Positions 18,001 through 25,836 of a DNA stretch of 62,753 bases are shown here, piece after piece. The notes beneath the pieces are model-generated. The model made no database searches and was not told the origin of the DNA. It was given only the letters and a program-made list of their open reading frames with translations. The DNA comes from Flavobacterium sp. (GTDB taxonomy: Bacteria; Bacteroidota; Bacteroidia; Flavobacteriales; Flavobacteriaceae). Each line of letters starts with the position of its first letter. The first letter of the stretch is position 1. The stretch spans positions 1-62,753 of the forward strand of contig NZ_JAIXRZ010000032.1 in assembly GCF_027484945.1 (NCBI RefSeq). Reading direction: 5' to 3'. The position numbers were made by a program, and so were the translations under genes.

Positions 18001-18469
18001 TGTTATCTTGATGACGATGATGGGAATTATCTCCCTTGCAGGTATTGTCGTGAAAAATGGAATTGTATTGATGGACTTCTTTGTACTTTTAATGGACCGC
18101 AAAGTAGAAGCCAAAGGTGTTGAAAGTCATGACGACCTTACATTAGACGAGATAAAAGAAGTAATTATCGAATCGGGGAAATCGCGTTTGCGCCCGGTAT
18201 TATTAACAGCTTTAACGGCAGTACTGGGTTTAATTCCGTTGGCTATTGGCCTAAATTTTGATTTCTTTTCCTTAATTACCGAATTGAATCCACATATCTT
18301 TATCGGTGGAGATAATGTTATCTTTTGGGGACCCTTGGCTTGGACCATTATTTTTGGATTAACTTATGCGACCATCTTAACATTAGTAATTGTTCCGGTA
18401 ATGTTTTTCTTGGTAAAACGAATCAAATACCGTTTACGAGATCGCAAAAATGCGCGCCTTCAGACATAA
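15008..18469 (+). CDS. RND-superfamily efflux pump permease
   Basis: A 1153-residue inner-membrane proton-driven pump, slightly longer than AcrB-type proteins (about 1030-1050). TM1 follows the N-terminal segment WAVDNRITVYILTFIIVVAGIY. A large periplasmic loop with porter subdomains follows, then TM2-TM6, where VDDGIVVVDN carries the paired proton-relay aspartates. A second periplasmic loop and the last TM group, including MGIISLAGIVVKNGIVLMDF, complete the twofold plan. Extra length comes from a cytoplasmic or membrane insertion around residues 505-570. Substrate class is not decidable from sequence. It ends the operon, with a terminator 12 bp downstream. Confidence 0.95.
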   Translation: MSKHNKEFSLSSWAVDNRITVYILTFIIVVAGIYSYIAMPREDFPEIIENKVYVSSVFPGNSAEDVEKLVIKPLEKEFKNISGVNKITSSSFQDYGMIIVEFDDKIGIELAKQKIKDKVDNAKASTDWPNLDNGSKVEPNAFELNISEEVPILNINLKGDYTTQQLKKFGEKLQDAIEEVPEVKKVDILGVDNKEVEIAIDIFKMTAAQVSFDDIQNAVRYENMTLSGGNLISQGSRNNIRIIGEMKDPAELNNIIVKSFGGSVYLKDIATIRFKEKERTTFARERGKEVVMLNVKKRSGQNMISAIEQAREKVKEVQENYLPKNVSIEYTSDQSSRVEHQVDELSNHIIFGIILVMIVLMFTMGLRNSLFVGAAIPLSMFIAFALLASMGKTLNTMVLFGLVMGLGMLVDDGIVVVDNVFANMKKGMSRIQASKLGIGEIAWPVISSTATTLMAFLPFALWPGTMGKFMIYFPMTLSVTLGASLFVAMVVNAAMTGGSMDIEDRNVSRKNIRRNSLYIGIAALIFLIAGYSTGGVFFKSMGHIAILVLGMMWAYHVKIYQWTQDFQHGFFPRMEEKYKVFLAKILTGRKAWYAFFGIIGMLILSFVLVGVFPRKVLFFPDNIPNQVITYIEYPQGTDIDKTNKATRFVEKQIVTILDKYVDKSDNENYLAESIVSQVGVGAGNPNVDAGSANETPYKGKVTVNFREFKFRRGVNTADLLEEIRKSVKGIPGATVTVEKDANGPPAGYPISLELKGEDYNEMLAEAQKVIAYINAKNIEGIEKLQVDINKNSPELEVMVDRANAGSIGISTGQVGYTLRRSVYGQEISTYKEGDDDYNIVMRMQEDQRKNENILFNQSMTFRNPNNGQIMQVPISAVSNTTKTETFNMIKRKNHKRVMTIYSNVLTGYNGDAITKEIGKQLESYKFPKTISYGFSGVQEEQGKNQTFLNIAFLLAIAGITIIIVLQFNSISKTLVILFTVLLSFSGVFYGYVIANMDFVILMTMMGIISLAGIVVKNGIVLMDFFVLLMDRKVEAKGVESHDDLTLDEIKEVIIESGKSRLRPVLLTALTAVLGLIPLAIGLNFDFFSLITELNPHIFIGGDNVIFWGPLAWTIIFGLTYATILTLVIVPVMFFLVKRIKYRLRDRKNARLQT

Positions 18470-18480
18470 GGATAAATAAA

Positions 18481-18515
18481 AAAGGGACGTTTTTTTAAAA
18501 CGTCCCTTTTTTTAT
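18481..18515. terminator. Bidirectional terminator between RND pump and MORN-type gene
   Basis: A 13-bp stem (18481-18493 with 18497-18509) is flanked by A-rich and T-rich runs on both sides, so it can stop both convergent genes. Confidence 0.85.
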
Positions 18516-18531
18516 ACAATGATTTTTACGC

Positions 18532-18879
18532 TTAATTCTTTTCAGCCAAAGCTTCACGGCTCCACACTTTAACATCCGCTACTACTCCTTGCGAATAATC
18601 AACTTCCGATAAATTTTTATCCGACCAGAAAAACCATTTCCCTGTTTTTTCTCCGTTGGTATATTCGGCAAGTGCTAACTTATTGCCATTTTCATCATAC
18701 GATGTCCATTTTCCTTCCAATTTTCCTGCTTTGTAGAACCCTTCTTGTTGAATTTTACCATTGTCATAATAGTAGGTAGCTTTTACCATACCATTAACTT
18801 CTTCCAAAACCGGTTTGTTTTCCTGAGCAGAAGCTAATCCTCCGATTAAGAATGCCGCCTTTACGATGTATCTTTTCAT
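18532..18879 (-). CDS. Small exported protein with MORN-like (YwqK-type) repeats
   Basis: A 115-residue protein with a signal peptide (about 1-18, ending GLASA). The body has repeated units of the form YYxNGKIQxEGxYKxGKLEGxWxxY, seen at about 36-60 and again at 62-85 as YDENGNKL...YTNGEKTGKWFFW. These resemble the MORN-variant repeat of proteins often annotated as YwqK-family antitoxins; no toxin partner is adjacent, so that name would mislead. It is probably a cell-envelope protein. It has its own promoter (18909-18938) and shares the terminator with the convergent RND gene. Confidence 0.75.
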   Translation of the reverse strand: MKRYIVKAAFLIGGLASAQENKPVLEEVNGMVKATYYYDNGKIQQEGFYKAGKLEGKWTSYDENGNKLALAEYTNGEKTGKWFFWSDKNLSEVDYSQGVVADVKVWSREALAEKN

Positions 18880-18908
18880 TTTAGTAGGATTTACAAATTA
18901 TTGATACA

Positions 18909-18938
18909 CAAATATAATAAACTTTTTACACAAACCAA
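18909..18938 (-). promoter_or_regulatory. Promoter of the MORN-type gene
   Basis: On the minus strand TTG (18936-18938) is followed after exactly 19 bases by TATATTTG (18909-18916). The -7 box ends 29 bases before the start codon. Confidence 0.65.
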
Positions 18939-18998
18939 ACAATTACTTAACAATTTGGTAACATTGGAGAATGGAAATCGAATCTTATACTGCCAAAA

Positions 18999-19030
18999 AA
19001 ACCGCCAGCACTAGAAAATACGGGCGGTTT
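18999..19030 (-). terminator. Terminator of the TlpA-like gene
   Basis: An 8-bp stem (18999-19006 with 19023-19030) on the minus strand is followed by a T-run, 21 bp after the stop of the TlpA-like gene. Confidence 0.75.
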
Positions 19031-19051
19031 CAACAGTATTAGTAGCTGAAT

Positions 19052-20044
19052 TTATTTTAATAAACCATCGAGTATTTCACCCAATTTGGGATCGGATGGT
19101 CGTTTTGCATCGGCATAAACCACTTTACCTTGCGGATCAATAAGTAAAAATCGAGGAATTGAATTTACTCCAAAATGTTTCATAAAATCGGATTCCCAAT
19201 TTTTATCGGCAAATAGTTGAGTTCCTCCTAATTGTTTTTCTGCAACAAACTTTTGCCATTTTTCAAAATCTTTATCAACATCAATCGAAATACTCACAAA
19301 CGCTAAATTTTTTCCATGGTATTTTTCTTCGGCTTTTTTCAAATAAGGAATCTCTGCACGACAAGGCCCACACCAAGTTGCCCATATATCAATGTAAACG
19401 TATTTCCCTTTAAAATCATCTAATTTTACTTTCTTACCAATTGTATCGACATACTCAAAACCTGGTGCTGGAGAACCGTTCATTTTTGACTTCTCCTTAG
19501 TTTCTTTAAAATACTTTTTAAGTTGTGTTAATTCTTGAACTAGCATTAATTTGGACAAAGAAACAAACTTGGCATCATAATTACCCGATTCTAATTTTTT
19601 GTAGCCATTATTCTTTTCATTCTCACAAAATTGATCGACTTCAGCATCTGAAGTTAATTTCATGAAGCGTTCTTCAAATTGTGCTGCAGTTCGCGTTTTA
19701 TCTGCTAAGTAGTTGTTCTCTGAAGCTCCTTTTCCAGAAAAACTTAAACTTTCATCAAATTGATTCGCGTCTAATTTTGCGGTTAAATCATAACCGTTTT
19801 TTAGATAAATCGACGCATATTCCTGTCCATCAAACAAATAGTACATCCCTTCAGCTACTCCAAATGTGGCTTCAAAAATTCCTTTATCATTTGCTTTGAT
19901 TTGCTGAATATCCTTTCCCATATTGTTTTTTATGGAAATTACATCTGCTTTTTTATTTTGGATATTCACAGTAAATTTTACTTGCTCTTGTGCCCAACTC
20001 ACGAACGAGAAGGTAACGGCAAGTATTGCCATTAATTTTTTCAT
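19052..20044 (-). CDS. TlpA-like thiol-disulfide oxidoreductase with N-terminal DUF4369-type domain
   Basis: A 330-residue exported protein with signal peptide (about 1-18, ending SWAQE). The N-terminal domain (about 20-110) resembles the DUF4369 beta domain found in Bacteroidota periplasmic thioredoxins. The C-terminal thioredoxin fold (about 190-330) has the redox motif WCGPC with C225 and C228, and a cis-proline in NSIPRFLL. It likely reduces or isomerises disulfides in periplasmic proteins, for example during cytochrome maturation, though no cytochrome genes are adjacent. It is a single-gene unit with tandem TATATTTG boxes upstream and a terminator downstream. Confidence 0.88.
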   Translation of the reverse strand: MKKLMAILAVTFSFVSWAQEQVKFTVNIQNKKADVISIKNNMGKDIQQIKANDKGIFEATFGVAEGMYYLFDGQEYASIYLKNGYDLTAKLDANQFDESLSFSGKGASENNYLADKTRTAAQFEERFMKLTSDAEVDQFCENEKNNGYKKLESGNYDAKFVSLSKLMLVQELTQLKKYFKETKEKSKMNGSPAPGFEYVDTIGKKVKLDDFKGKYVYIDIWATWCGPCRAEIPYLKKAEEKYHGKNLAFVSISIDVDKDFEKWQKFVAEKQLGGTQLFADKNWESDFMKHFGVNSIPRFLLIDPQGKVVYADAKRPSDPKLGEILDGLLK

Positions 20045-20068
20045 AGTATATACATCAAATTAGTAAAC

Positions 20069-20086
20069 CAAATATAATCAAATATA
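20069..20086 (-). promoter_or_regulatory. Tandem -7 boxes of the TlpA-like gene
   Basis: The minus strand carries TATATTTG twice (20069-20076 and 20079-20086), ten bases apart, 25-42 bases upstream of the start. Two alternative transcription starts are possible. Confidence 0.55.
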
Positions 20087-20197
20087 AATCAGAATTCCGA
20101 TTTTAACATAGTTTTGTATTGCTGAAATAAAAACCATTTTTAAAATTATTTCCATCTAAAGTCCCTTTTTTCACAAGCATTTTTATTTGGTTTTCGT

Positions 20198-20205
20198 TAC
20201 TTTTG
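20198..20205 (+). promoter_or_regulatory. Putative -7 box of aspS
   Basis: TACTTTTG matches TAnnTTTG and lies 36 bases before the aspS start; a -33 TTG at the standard distance is not evident. Confidence 0.5.
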
Positions 20206-20240
20206 CAACCTAGAACTCGTTTTACAAAATCTTTTTTAAA

Positions 20241-21986
20241 ATGTACAGAAGTCATCATTGTGGCGAATTGAATGCCGCACACATTGCACAAAACGTAACG
20301 TTGGCCGGTTGGGTCCAAAAAACACGCGATAAAGGATTTATGATTTGGGCCGATTTACGGGATCGTTACGGAATTACGCAATTGATTTTTGACGAACAAC
20401 GCACCGATGCAGCGGTTTTTCAAATAGCCAAGTCACTCGGTCGCGAATTTGTGGTGCAGGTCAAAGGAACGGTAATCGAACGCGAGTCTAAAAACCCAAA
20501 TTTAGCCACGGGTGAGATCGAGATTTTAGTTTCCGAATTAACCGTGTTGAATGAGGCCCAATTACCGCCGTTTACTATTGAAGACGAAACCGACGGAGGA
20601 GAAGATTTACGAATGAAATACCGCTATTTGGATATTCGGCGTAACCCTGTAAAAAACGCTTTGCTGTTTCGACATAAAGTAGCGATGGAAGTCCGAAAGT
20701 ATTTATCCGATTTGGATTTTTGCGAAGTGGAAACGCCCTATTTAATCAAATCTACACCCGAGGGAGCGCGCGATTTTGTGGTGCCTAGCCGGATGAATCA
20801 AGGACAATTTTACGCCTTACCCCAATCTCCACAAACTTTTAAACAATTATTAATGGTAGGGGGTATGGATAAATATTTTCAAATTGTAAAATGTTTCCGC
20901 GATGAAGATTTGCGGGCCGATCGTCAACCTGAATTTACCCAAATCGATTGTGAAATGGCGTTTGTAGAACAGGAAGATATTTTACAGGTTTTTGAAGGAT
21001 TAACGCGTCATTTATTAAAAACATTGCGCGGAGTTGAGGTTGCTGAATTTCCACGAATGACTTATGATTATGCGATGAAAACGTATGGCAATGACAAACC
21101 AGACATTCGATTTGATATGAAATTTGGCGAATTGAATGCGGTAGCTCAACACAAAGATTTCGGGGTATTCAATGCGGCCGAATTGGTTGTAGGTATTGCC
21201 GTTCCAGGTTGCGCTAGTTATTCCCGTAAAGAAATCGACGCGTTAATTGATTGGGTCAAACGACCCCAGATTGGTGCGCTCGGTATGGTATATGTAAAAT
21301 ATGAAGCCGACGGTTCGTTAAAATCATCGGTTGATAAATTTTACGACCAAGAAGATTTAAAAAAGTGGGCTGATATTACAGCTGCTAAACCCGGTGATTT
21401 AATTTTAGTTTTATCGGGAGCTGACTATAAAACCCGTTCACAATTGTCTGCATTGCGAATGGAAATGGCAACCCGTTTAGGACTGCGTAAATCGGATGAA
21501 TTTGCTCCGCTTTGGGTAGTCGATTTTCCATTGTTAGAATGGGATGAAGAGAGTGCCCGTTATCATGCGATGCACCACCCGTTTACTTCACCTAAACCCG
21601 AAGATTTTGAGCTCATTACTACCCATCCTGGAAAGGTTCGAGCAAATGCCTATGATATGGTTTTGAACGGTAATGAAATTGGCGGAGGATCCATTCGTAT
21701 TCACGATAAAGATCTACAAGCCCGAATGTTTGAATTGCTTGGTTTTACTAAAGAACAAGCCGAATCTCAATTTGGTTTCTTAATGAACGCCTTTCAATTT
21801 GGCGCTCCTCCTCATGGTGGTTTAGCTTTTGGTTTGGATCGGTTAGTTGCTATTTTAGGAGGACAAGAAACGATTCGGGATTTTATTGCATTTCCAAAAA
21901 ACAATTCTGGACGTGATGTTATGATTGATGCGCCTTCGGTAATCGATTCTGCTCAATTGAACGAACTTCACATTCGTTTGGCGTAA
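20241..21986 (+). CDS. aspS: Aspartyl-tRNA synthetase
   Basis: A 581-residue class II synthetase that charges tRNA-Asp. The N-terminal OB-fold anticodon-binding domain spans about 1-110 ([24 protein letters not shown]). Motif 2 is [16 protein letters not shown] and motif 3 is [15 protein letters not shown] near the C-terminus. The bacterial-type GAD insertion domain lies about 285-415. The length is that of the bacterial AspRS. The ATG at 20241 follows a -7 box by 35 bases. Whether it is discriminating or also charges tRNA-Asn cannot be read with certainty here. Confidence 0.97.
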   Translation: MYRSHHCGELNAAHIAQNVTLAGWVQKTRDKGFMIWADLRDRYGITQLIFDEQRTDAAVFQIAKSLGREFVVQVKGTVIERESKNPNLATGEIEILVSELTVLNEAQLPPFTIEDETDGGEDLRMKYRYLDIRRNPVKNALLFRHKVAMEVRKYLSDLDFCEVETPYLIKSTPEGARDFVVPSRMNQGQFYALPQSPQTFKQLLMVGGMDKYFQIVKCFRDEDLRADRQPEFTQIDCEMAFVEQEDILQVFEGLTRHLLKTLRGVEVAEFPRMTYDYAMKTYGNDKPDIRFDMKFGELNAVAQHKDFGVFNAAELVVGIAVPGCASYSRKEIDALIDWVKRPQIGALGMVYVKYEADGSLKSSVDKFYDQEDLKKWADITAAKPGDLILVLSGADYKTRSQLSALRMEMATRLGLRKSDEFAPLWVVDFPLLEWDEESARYHAMHHPFTSPKPEDFELITTHPGKVRANAYDMVLNGNEIGGGSIRIHDKDLQARMFELLGFTKEQAESQFGFLMNAFQFGAPPHGGLAFGLDRLVAILGGQETIRDFIAFPKNNSGRDVMIDAPSVIDSAQLNELHIRLA

Positions 21987-22136
21987 GCAAATGATTAATG
22001 GGAGAACCGTTAATTATTTTTTTAAAAAACTGCTATTTTATTATTAATTTTTTAAGAATAAATCGAAAAATCATACGCACTTTTCAAAGCTAAAATTACT
22101 TTTTTGTAAATTTTTTATTTTTTTAACATTAAAAGT

Positions 22137-22166
22137 TTGCAGATTCAATTATTCCGTTTATCTTTA
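22137..22166 (+). promoter_or_regulatory. Promoter of the cold-shock gene
   Basis: TTG (22137-22139), 19 bases, then TATCTTTA (22159-22166), one base off TAnnTTTG. The 5' leader before the ATG would be only about 25 nt, so a long cold-shock leader is not evident. Confidence 0.55.
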
Positions 22167-22195
22167 TCGGAAATAAATATTTATTACCCATTACA

Positions 22196-22396
22196 ATGCA
22201 AACAGGAAAAGTGAAATTTTTTAATGAATCCAAGGGATTTGGATTTATTGTAAATGATGAAACCGGCAATGACATTTTTGTTCATGCAAGCGGTTTAAAA
22301 GGAGAAAGCCTAAAAGAAGGTGACCATGTATCTTATGAAGAAGAAGATGGACGCAAAGGAAAATTGGCTACCAATGTAGTAATTATTGAAAACTAA
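22196..22396 (+). CDS. Cold-shock domain protein (CspA family)
   Basis: A 66-residue single cold-shock domain that binds single-stranded RNA or DNA. RNP1 is visible as KGFGFIV (13-19) and RNP2 as DIFVHAS (27-33), with the family opening GKVKFFNESKGFG. The C-terminal half, HVSYEEEDGRKGKLATNVVII, completes the five-stranded barrel. It has its own promoter (22137-22166) and strong terminator (22427-22455), so it is monocistronic. Confidence 0.95.
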   Translation: MQTGKVKFFNESKGFGFIVNDETGNDIFVHASGLKGESLKEGDHVSYEEEDGRKGKLATNVVIIEN

Positions 22397-22426
22397 AAAT
22401 AAATAGATTTCAGATTACCGTACGAA

Positions 22427-22455
22427 AACACCTAAATATTTTAGGTGTTTTTTTT
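22427..22455 (+). terminator. Terminator of the cold-shock gene
   Basis: A perfect 10-bp stem (22427-22436 with 22440-22449), 3-base loop and a following T-run, 30 bp after the stop. Confidence 0.9.
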
Positions 22456-22534
22456 GCATTTATGCCTAGCTATTTAGAATTAATTTAAATAATCAAAAAA
22501 GAACATTTTATAGGCAAACATCGCTTTAACGCTT

Positions 22535-22564
22535 TTGCGTTTTCAATATTGCAGTGTATATTTG
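22535..22564 (+). promoter_or_regulatory. Promoter of the nuo operon
   Basis: TTG (22535-22537), 19 bases, TATATTTG (22557-22564): an exact match to the Bacteroidota consensus. It sits 33 bases before the nuoA start. A purine-rich AAGGGAGA stretch precedes the start and could act as a ribosome-binding site. Confidence 0.75.
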
Positions 22565-22597
22565 TGCCTATTTTAAAAACCTATAAAAGGGAGAAGT

Positions 22598-22963
22598 ATG
22601 CAGTCTACACAATCTGACTTTTTACCGATTTTAATTCAGGTCGGAATAGCAGTTGCCTTTGTGGCATTGACTATAATCGGTTCCAATTTTTTAGGGCCTA
22701 AACGGCATTCTAAAAATAAAGACAAAAACTTCGAATGCGGAATTGAATCCATTGGTAATGCGCGCATTCCGTTTTCTGTAAAATATTTCTTAGTTGCCAT
22801 TCTTTTCGTATTATTTGACGTAGAAGTGATATTTCTTTATCCTTGGGCGGTTAATTTCAAGGAGCTTGGTTATGAAGGAATGGTTAAGATGGTGATTTTC
22901 ATGTCCCTTTTATTAGTTGGATTCTTCTACATCATTAAAAAGAAAGCCCTAGAATGGGAATAA
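22598..22963 (+). CDS. nuoA: NADH-quinone oxidoreductase subunit A
   Basis: A 121-residue membrane subunit of respiratory complex I with three predicted TM helices (about 10-30, 65-88, 95-115). The conserved loop between TM1 and TM2 shows KNFECGIESIGNARIPFSVKYF, containing the conserved cysteine that reports the active/deactive state in other species, and the acidic FDVEVIFLYPW in TM2. First gene of the 14-gene nuo operon, 12 bp before nuoB. Confidence 0.96.
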   Translation: MQSTQSDFLPILIQVGIAVAFVALTIIGSNFLGPKRHSKNKDKNFECGIESIGNARIPFSVKYFLVAILFVLFDVEVIFLYPWAVNFKELGYEGMVKMVIFMSLLLVGFFYIIKKKALEWE

Positions 22964-22975
22964 TTTTGAACAGCT

Positions 22976-23521
22976 ATGGAAGATAATAAAACAAAAATGG
23001 TTGCTCCACCGGATGGAGTTACAGGCGAAGGATTTTTCGCAACCAAATTAAATGATGTGGTAGGATTAGCGCGTGCCAATTCCTTATGGCCACTTCCCTT
23101 TGCTACTTCCTGTTGCGGCATTGAATTTATGGCCACAATGGCTTCGCATTATGATTTAGCACGATTTGGCTCCGAGCGGGTAAGTTTTTCGCCCCGACAA
23201 GCCGATATGTTGTTAGTAATGGGTACCATCTCCAAAAAAATGGCGCCTATTTTACGCCAAGTTTACGAGCAAATGAGTGAACCCCGTTGGGTAATTGCTG
23301 TAGGGGCTTGTGCAACTTCTGGAGGTATATTTGACACCTATTCGGTGTTACAAGGAATTGACAAAGTTATTCCAGTCGATGTATATGTACCCGGCTGTCC
23401 TCCTCGACCAGAACAAATTGTACAAGGGGTTATGCAATTGCAAGAATTGGTAAAGAACGAATCTGTTCGTCGTAGAAATTCTCCAGAATATAAAGAATTA
23501 TTAGCTTCTTATAACCTGTAA
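22976..23521 (+). CDS. nuoB: NADH-quinone oxidoreductase subunit B
   Basis: A 181-residue peripheral-arm subunit that binds the terminal 4Fe-4S cluster N2, which passes electrons to quinone. The cluster ligands are in the double-Cys motif SCCGIEF, in VGACATSGG, and in PGCPPRPE; all four expected cysteines are present. It packs against NuoD at the quinone site. The start follows nuoA by 12 bp and the stop is 2 bp before nuoC. Confidence 0.97.
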   Translation: MEDNKTKMVAPPDGVTGEGFFATKLNDVVGLARANSLWPLPFATSCCGIEFMATMASHYDLARFGSERVSFSPRQADMLLVMGTISKKMAPILRQVYEQMSEPRWVIAVGACATSGGIFDTYSVLQGIDKVIPVDVYVPGCPPRPEQIVQGVMQLQELVKNESVRRRNSPEYKELLASYNL

Positions 23522-23523
23522 TT

Positions 23524-24042
23524 ATGGCTTTAGAAACCGTACACATTCAGGAAAAACTAACGCAACAATTTGGCGAAAATGTTTTCCATTTTGAAATGCA
23601 ACGCGATATTTTTTCATTCGAAGCCAACGCTTCAACAATTCATGCGGTGATTCAGTTTTTGAAAGAAGATGATGAATTGAATTTCCATTTTTTAACCGAT
23701 CTTGCTGGAGTACATTATCCAGAAAATGATCTTGAACATCAATTTTCCGTAGTGTACCAACTCCACAATTGGATTGAAAATACCCGTATTCGCGTTCGTG
23801 CTTATTTAAGTGACATACCCGAAATTGATACATTGACCGATTTGTATTTGTGTGCCAATTGGATGGAACGCGAAGCGTACGACTTTTATGGAATTCATTT
23901 CAAGGGACATCCCCAATTGAAACGAATTTTAAATATGGACGAAATGGTCTCTTTTCCTTTGCGAAAAGAATTCCCAATGGAAGATGGGGGTCGCACCGAT
24001 AAAGACGACCGATTCTTCGGTAGAACCTCAGTTAATTGTTAA
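23524..24042 (+). CDS. nuoC: NADH-quinone oxidoreductase subunit C
   Basis: A 172-residue 30-kDa-subunit homologue of the peripheral arm. The signature is in WMEREAYDFYGIHFKGHPQLKRIL (23 residues apart in pieces: ERE-YDFYGI), followed by PLRKEFPMED. NuoC is separate from NuoD here, unlike the fused NuoCD of E. coli. It has no cofactor and serves to hold NuoB and NuoD. It follows nuoB by 2 bp. Confidence 0.95.
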   Translation: MALETVHIQEKLTQQFGENVFHFEMQRDIFSFEANASTIHAVIQFLKEDDELNFHFLTDLAGVHYPENDLEHQFSVVYQLHNWIENTRIRVRAYLSDIPEIDTLTDLYLCANWMEREAYDFYGIHFKGHPQLKRILNMDEMVSFPLRKEFPMEDGGRTDKDDRFFGRTSVNC

Positions 24043-24060
24043 TATAACGCATACACTTAA

Positions 24061-25296
24061 ATGTCCGATTTATTATTACCTCCGGAGCATCGTTATGCTA
24101 AAATCATTGAAAGTCGTCGTAATGAAGACGGAAGCGAACTTTCAATTTTGAACTTGGGTCCAACCCACCCGGCTACTCATGGTATTTTCCAAAATATTTT
24201 ATTAATGGATGGGGAGCGCATTTTGGATGCCGAACCTACTATAGGTTATATCCATCGCGCTTTTGAAAAAATTGCAGAAAATCGTGCTTTTTACCAAATC
24301 AATGTCTTAACGGATCGAATGAATTATTGTTCATCACCGATAAATAATATGGCTTGGTGGATGACGGTTGAAAAACTCCTTTCTATTGATGTTCCAAAAC
24401 GCGCCCAATACCTGCGTGTAATTGTAATGGAATTAGCTCGAATTGCAGACCATATCATTTGCAACTCCATTTTAGGGGTAGATACCGGGGCCTATACTGG
24501 TTTCTTGTATGTATTTCAATTCCGTGAAAAAATCTATGAAATTTACGAGGAAATTTGTGGCGCACGTTTAACTACCAATATGGGACGTATCGGTGGATTT
24601 GAACGCGACTGGTCAGAAGCCGCTTTTCAAAAGTTAAATGCGTTTTTAGACGAATTCCCTGTAGCTTGGAAAGAGTTTGAAAACTTATTTGAACGAAATC
24701 GAATATTCATTGACCGTACTGTAAATGTTGGACCGATAAGTGCCGAACGCGCAATGCAATACGGCTTTACAGGACCAAACCTACGCGCAGCAGGTATAGA
24801 CTACGATGTGCGTAAAGCTGCTCCTTATTCTTCGTATGAAGATTTTGAATTTGATATTCCAGTAGGAAAATCGGGTGATACGTATGACCGGTTCTGTGTG
24901 CGTAATGCTGAAGTTTGGGAAAGTTTGTCGATTATTCGTCAAGCCTTAGCGAATCTTCCCGAAGGACCCTATCATGCCGATGTTCCCGATTACTATTTAC
25001 CTCCCAAAGAAGACGTATACCATAACATGGAAAGTTTAATCTATCACTTTAAAATTGTGATGGGTGAAGTTCCTGTTCCTGTCGAAGAAATTTACCATTC
25101 AGTAGAAGCCGGAAATGGGGAGTTAGGTTTTTATTTAATTGCAGATGGCAGTCGTACACCTTACCGTTTAAAGTTTAGAAGACCTTGTTATATTTATTAT
25201 CAAGCCTATCCAGAAATGATTAAAGGTGCCATGCTTTCAGATGCGATTGTGATTTTATCCAGTTTAAATGTAATTGCAGGCGAATTAGACGCTTAA
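24061..25296 (+). CDS. nuoD: NADH-quinone oxidoreductase subunit D
   Basis: A 411-residue 49-kDa subunit, which forms the quinone-binding pocket with NuoB. It shows the [NiFe]-hydrogenase-derived large-subunit fold: NLGPTHPATHG near residue 31-41 (its His lies at the quinone headgroup), IGYIHRAFEK, the NVLTDRMNY block, and a C-terminal end DAIVILSSLNVIAGELDA-type segment typical for the family. Metal-binding cysteines of hydrogenases are absent, as expected. Independent of NuoC, 18 bp downstream. Confidence 0.97.
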   Translation: MSDLLLPPEHRYAKIIESRRNEDGSELSILNLGPTHPATHGIFQNILLMDGERILDAEPTIGYIHRAFEKIAENRAFYQINVLTDRMNYCSSPINNMAWWMTVEKLLSIDVPKRAQYLRVIVMELARIADHIICNSILGVDTGAYTGFLYVFQFREKIYEIYEEICGARLTTNMGRIGGFERDWSEAAFQKLNAFLDEFPVAWKEFENLFERNRIFIDRTVNVGPISAERAMQYGFTGPNLRAAGIDYDVRKAAPYSSYEDFEFDIPVGKSGDTYDRFCVRNAEVWESLSIIRQALANLPEGPYHADVPDYYLPPKEDVYHNMESLIYHFKIVMGEVPVPVEEIYHSVEAGNGELGFYLIADGSRTPYRLKFRRPCYIYYQAYPEMIKGAMLSDAIVILSSLNVIAGELDA

Positions 25297-25301
25297 TAAC
25301 T

Positions 25302-25832
25302 ATGGAAAAACACCATTACACTCAAGAAATAAACATTACGGATGCGTTAATGACCCGTATCAACGAGTTAATTAGCTATTATCCCGCTGACAAGAAAAAA
25401 TCGGCATTACTACCGGTATTACACGAAGTTCAAGATGCTCATGATAACTGGCTGAGTATTGAGTTACAAAATAAGGTAGCCGAAATATTAGAAATTAAAC
25501 CGATCGAGGTGTATGAAGTGGTTACATTTTATACCATGTTCAACCAACGACCGATTGGAAAATATATGTTGGAGTTCTGTCAAACTTCACCTTGCTGTCA
25601 ACGCGGTGTAGAAGATTTAATGGACTACACCTGTCAAAAATTAAATGTAGGTATCGCAGAACCTACTGCCGACGGACTTTTTGAAGTACGCGGTGTTGAA
25701 TGTTTAGGAGCTTGTGGATATGCCCCCATGCTTCAATTAGGTGATTATTATCACGAATATTTGACCAAAGAGAAAATCGATCAGCTAATTGACGACTGTA
25801 AAGCCGGCAATATAACTTTTTACGACAAATAA
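25302..25832 (+). CDS. nuoE: NADH-quinone oxidoreductase subunit E
   Basis: A 176-residue 24-kDa subunit of the NADH-oxidising module. The thioredoxin-like domain binds the 2Fe-2S cluster N1a through CQTSPCC (first pair) and CLGACGYAP (second pair), all cysteines present. It partners NuoF. Presence of NuoE-F-G shows that this operon encodes an NADH-oxidising complex I rather than the 11-subunit form that lacks the module in many Bacteroidota. It starts 5 bp after nuoD. Confidence 0.96.
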   Translation: MEKHHYTQEINITDALMTRINELISYYPADKKKSALLPVLHEVQDAHDNWLSIELQNKVAEILEIKPIEVYEVVTFYTMFNQRPIGKYMLEFCQTSPCCQRGVEDLMDYTCQKLNVGIAEPTADGLFEVRGVECLGACGYAPMLQLGDYYHEYLTKEKIDQLIDDCKAGNITFYDK

Positions 25833-25836
25833 GAGC

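Noticed and set aside
18532..18879. Calling the MORN-type gene an antitoxin
   Set aside because: It has a signal peptide and no toxin gene beside it; the antitoxin name comes from a broad automatic family label.
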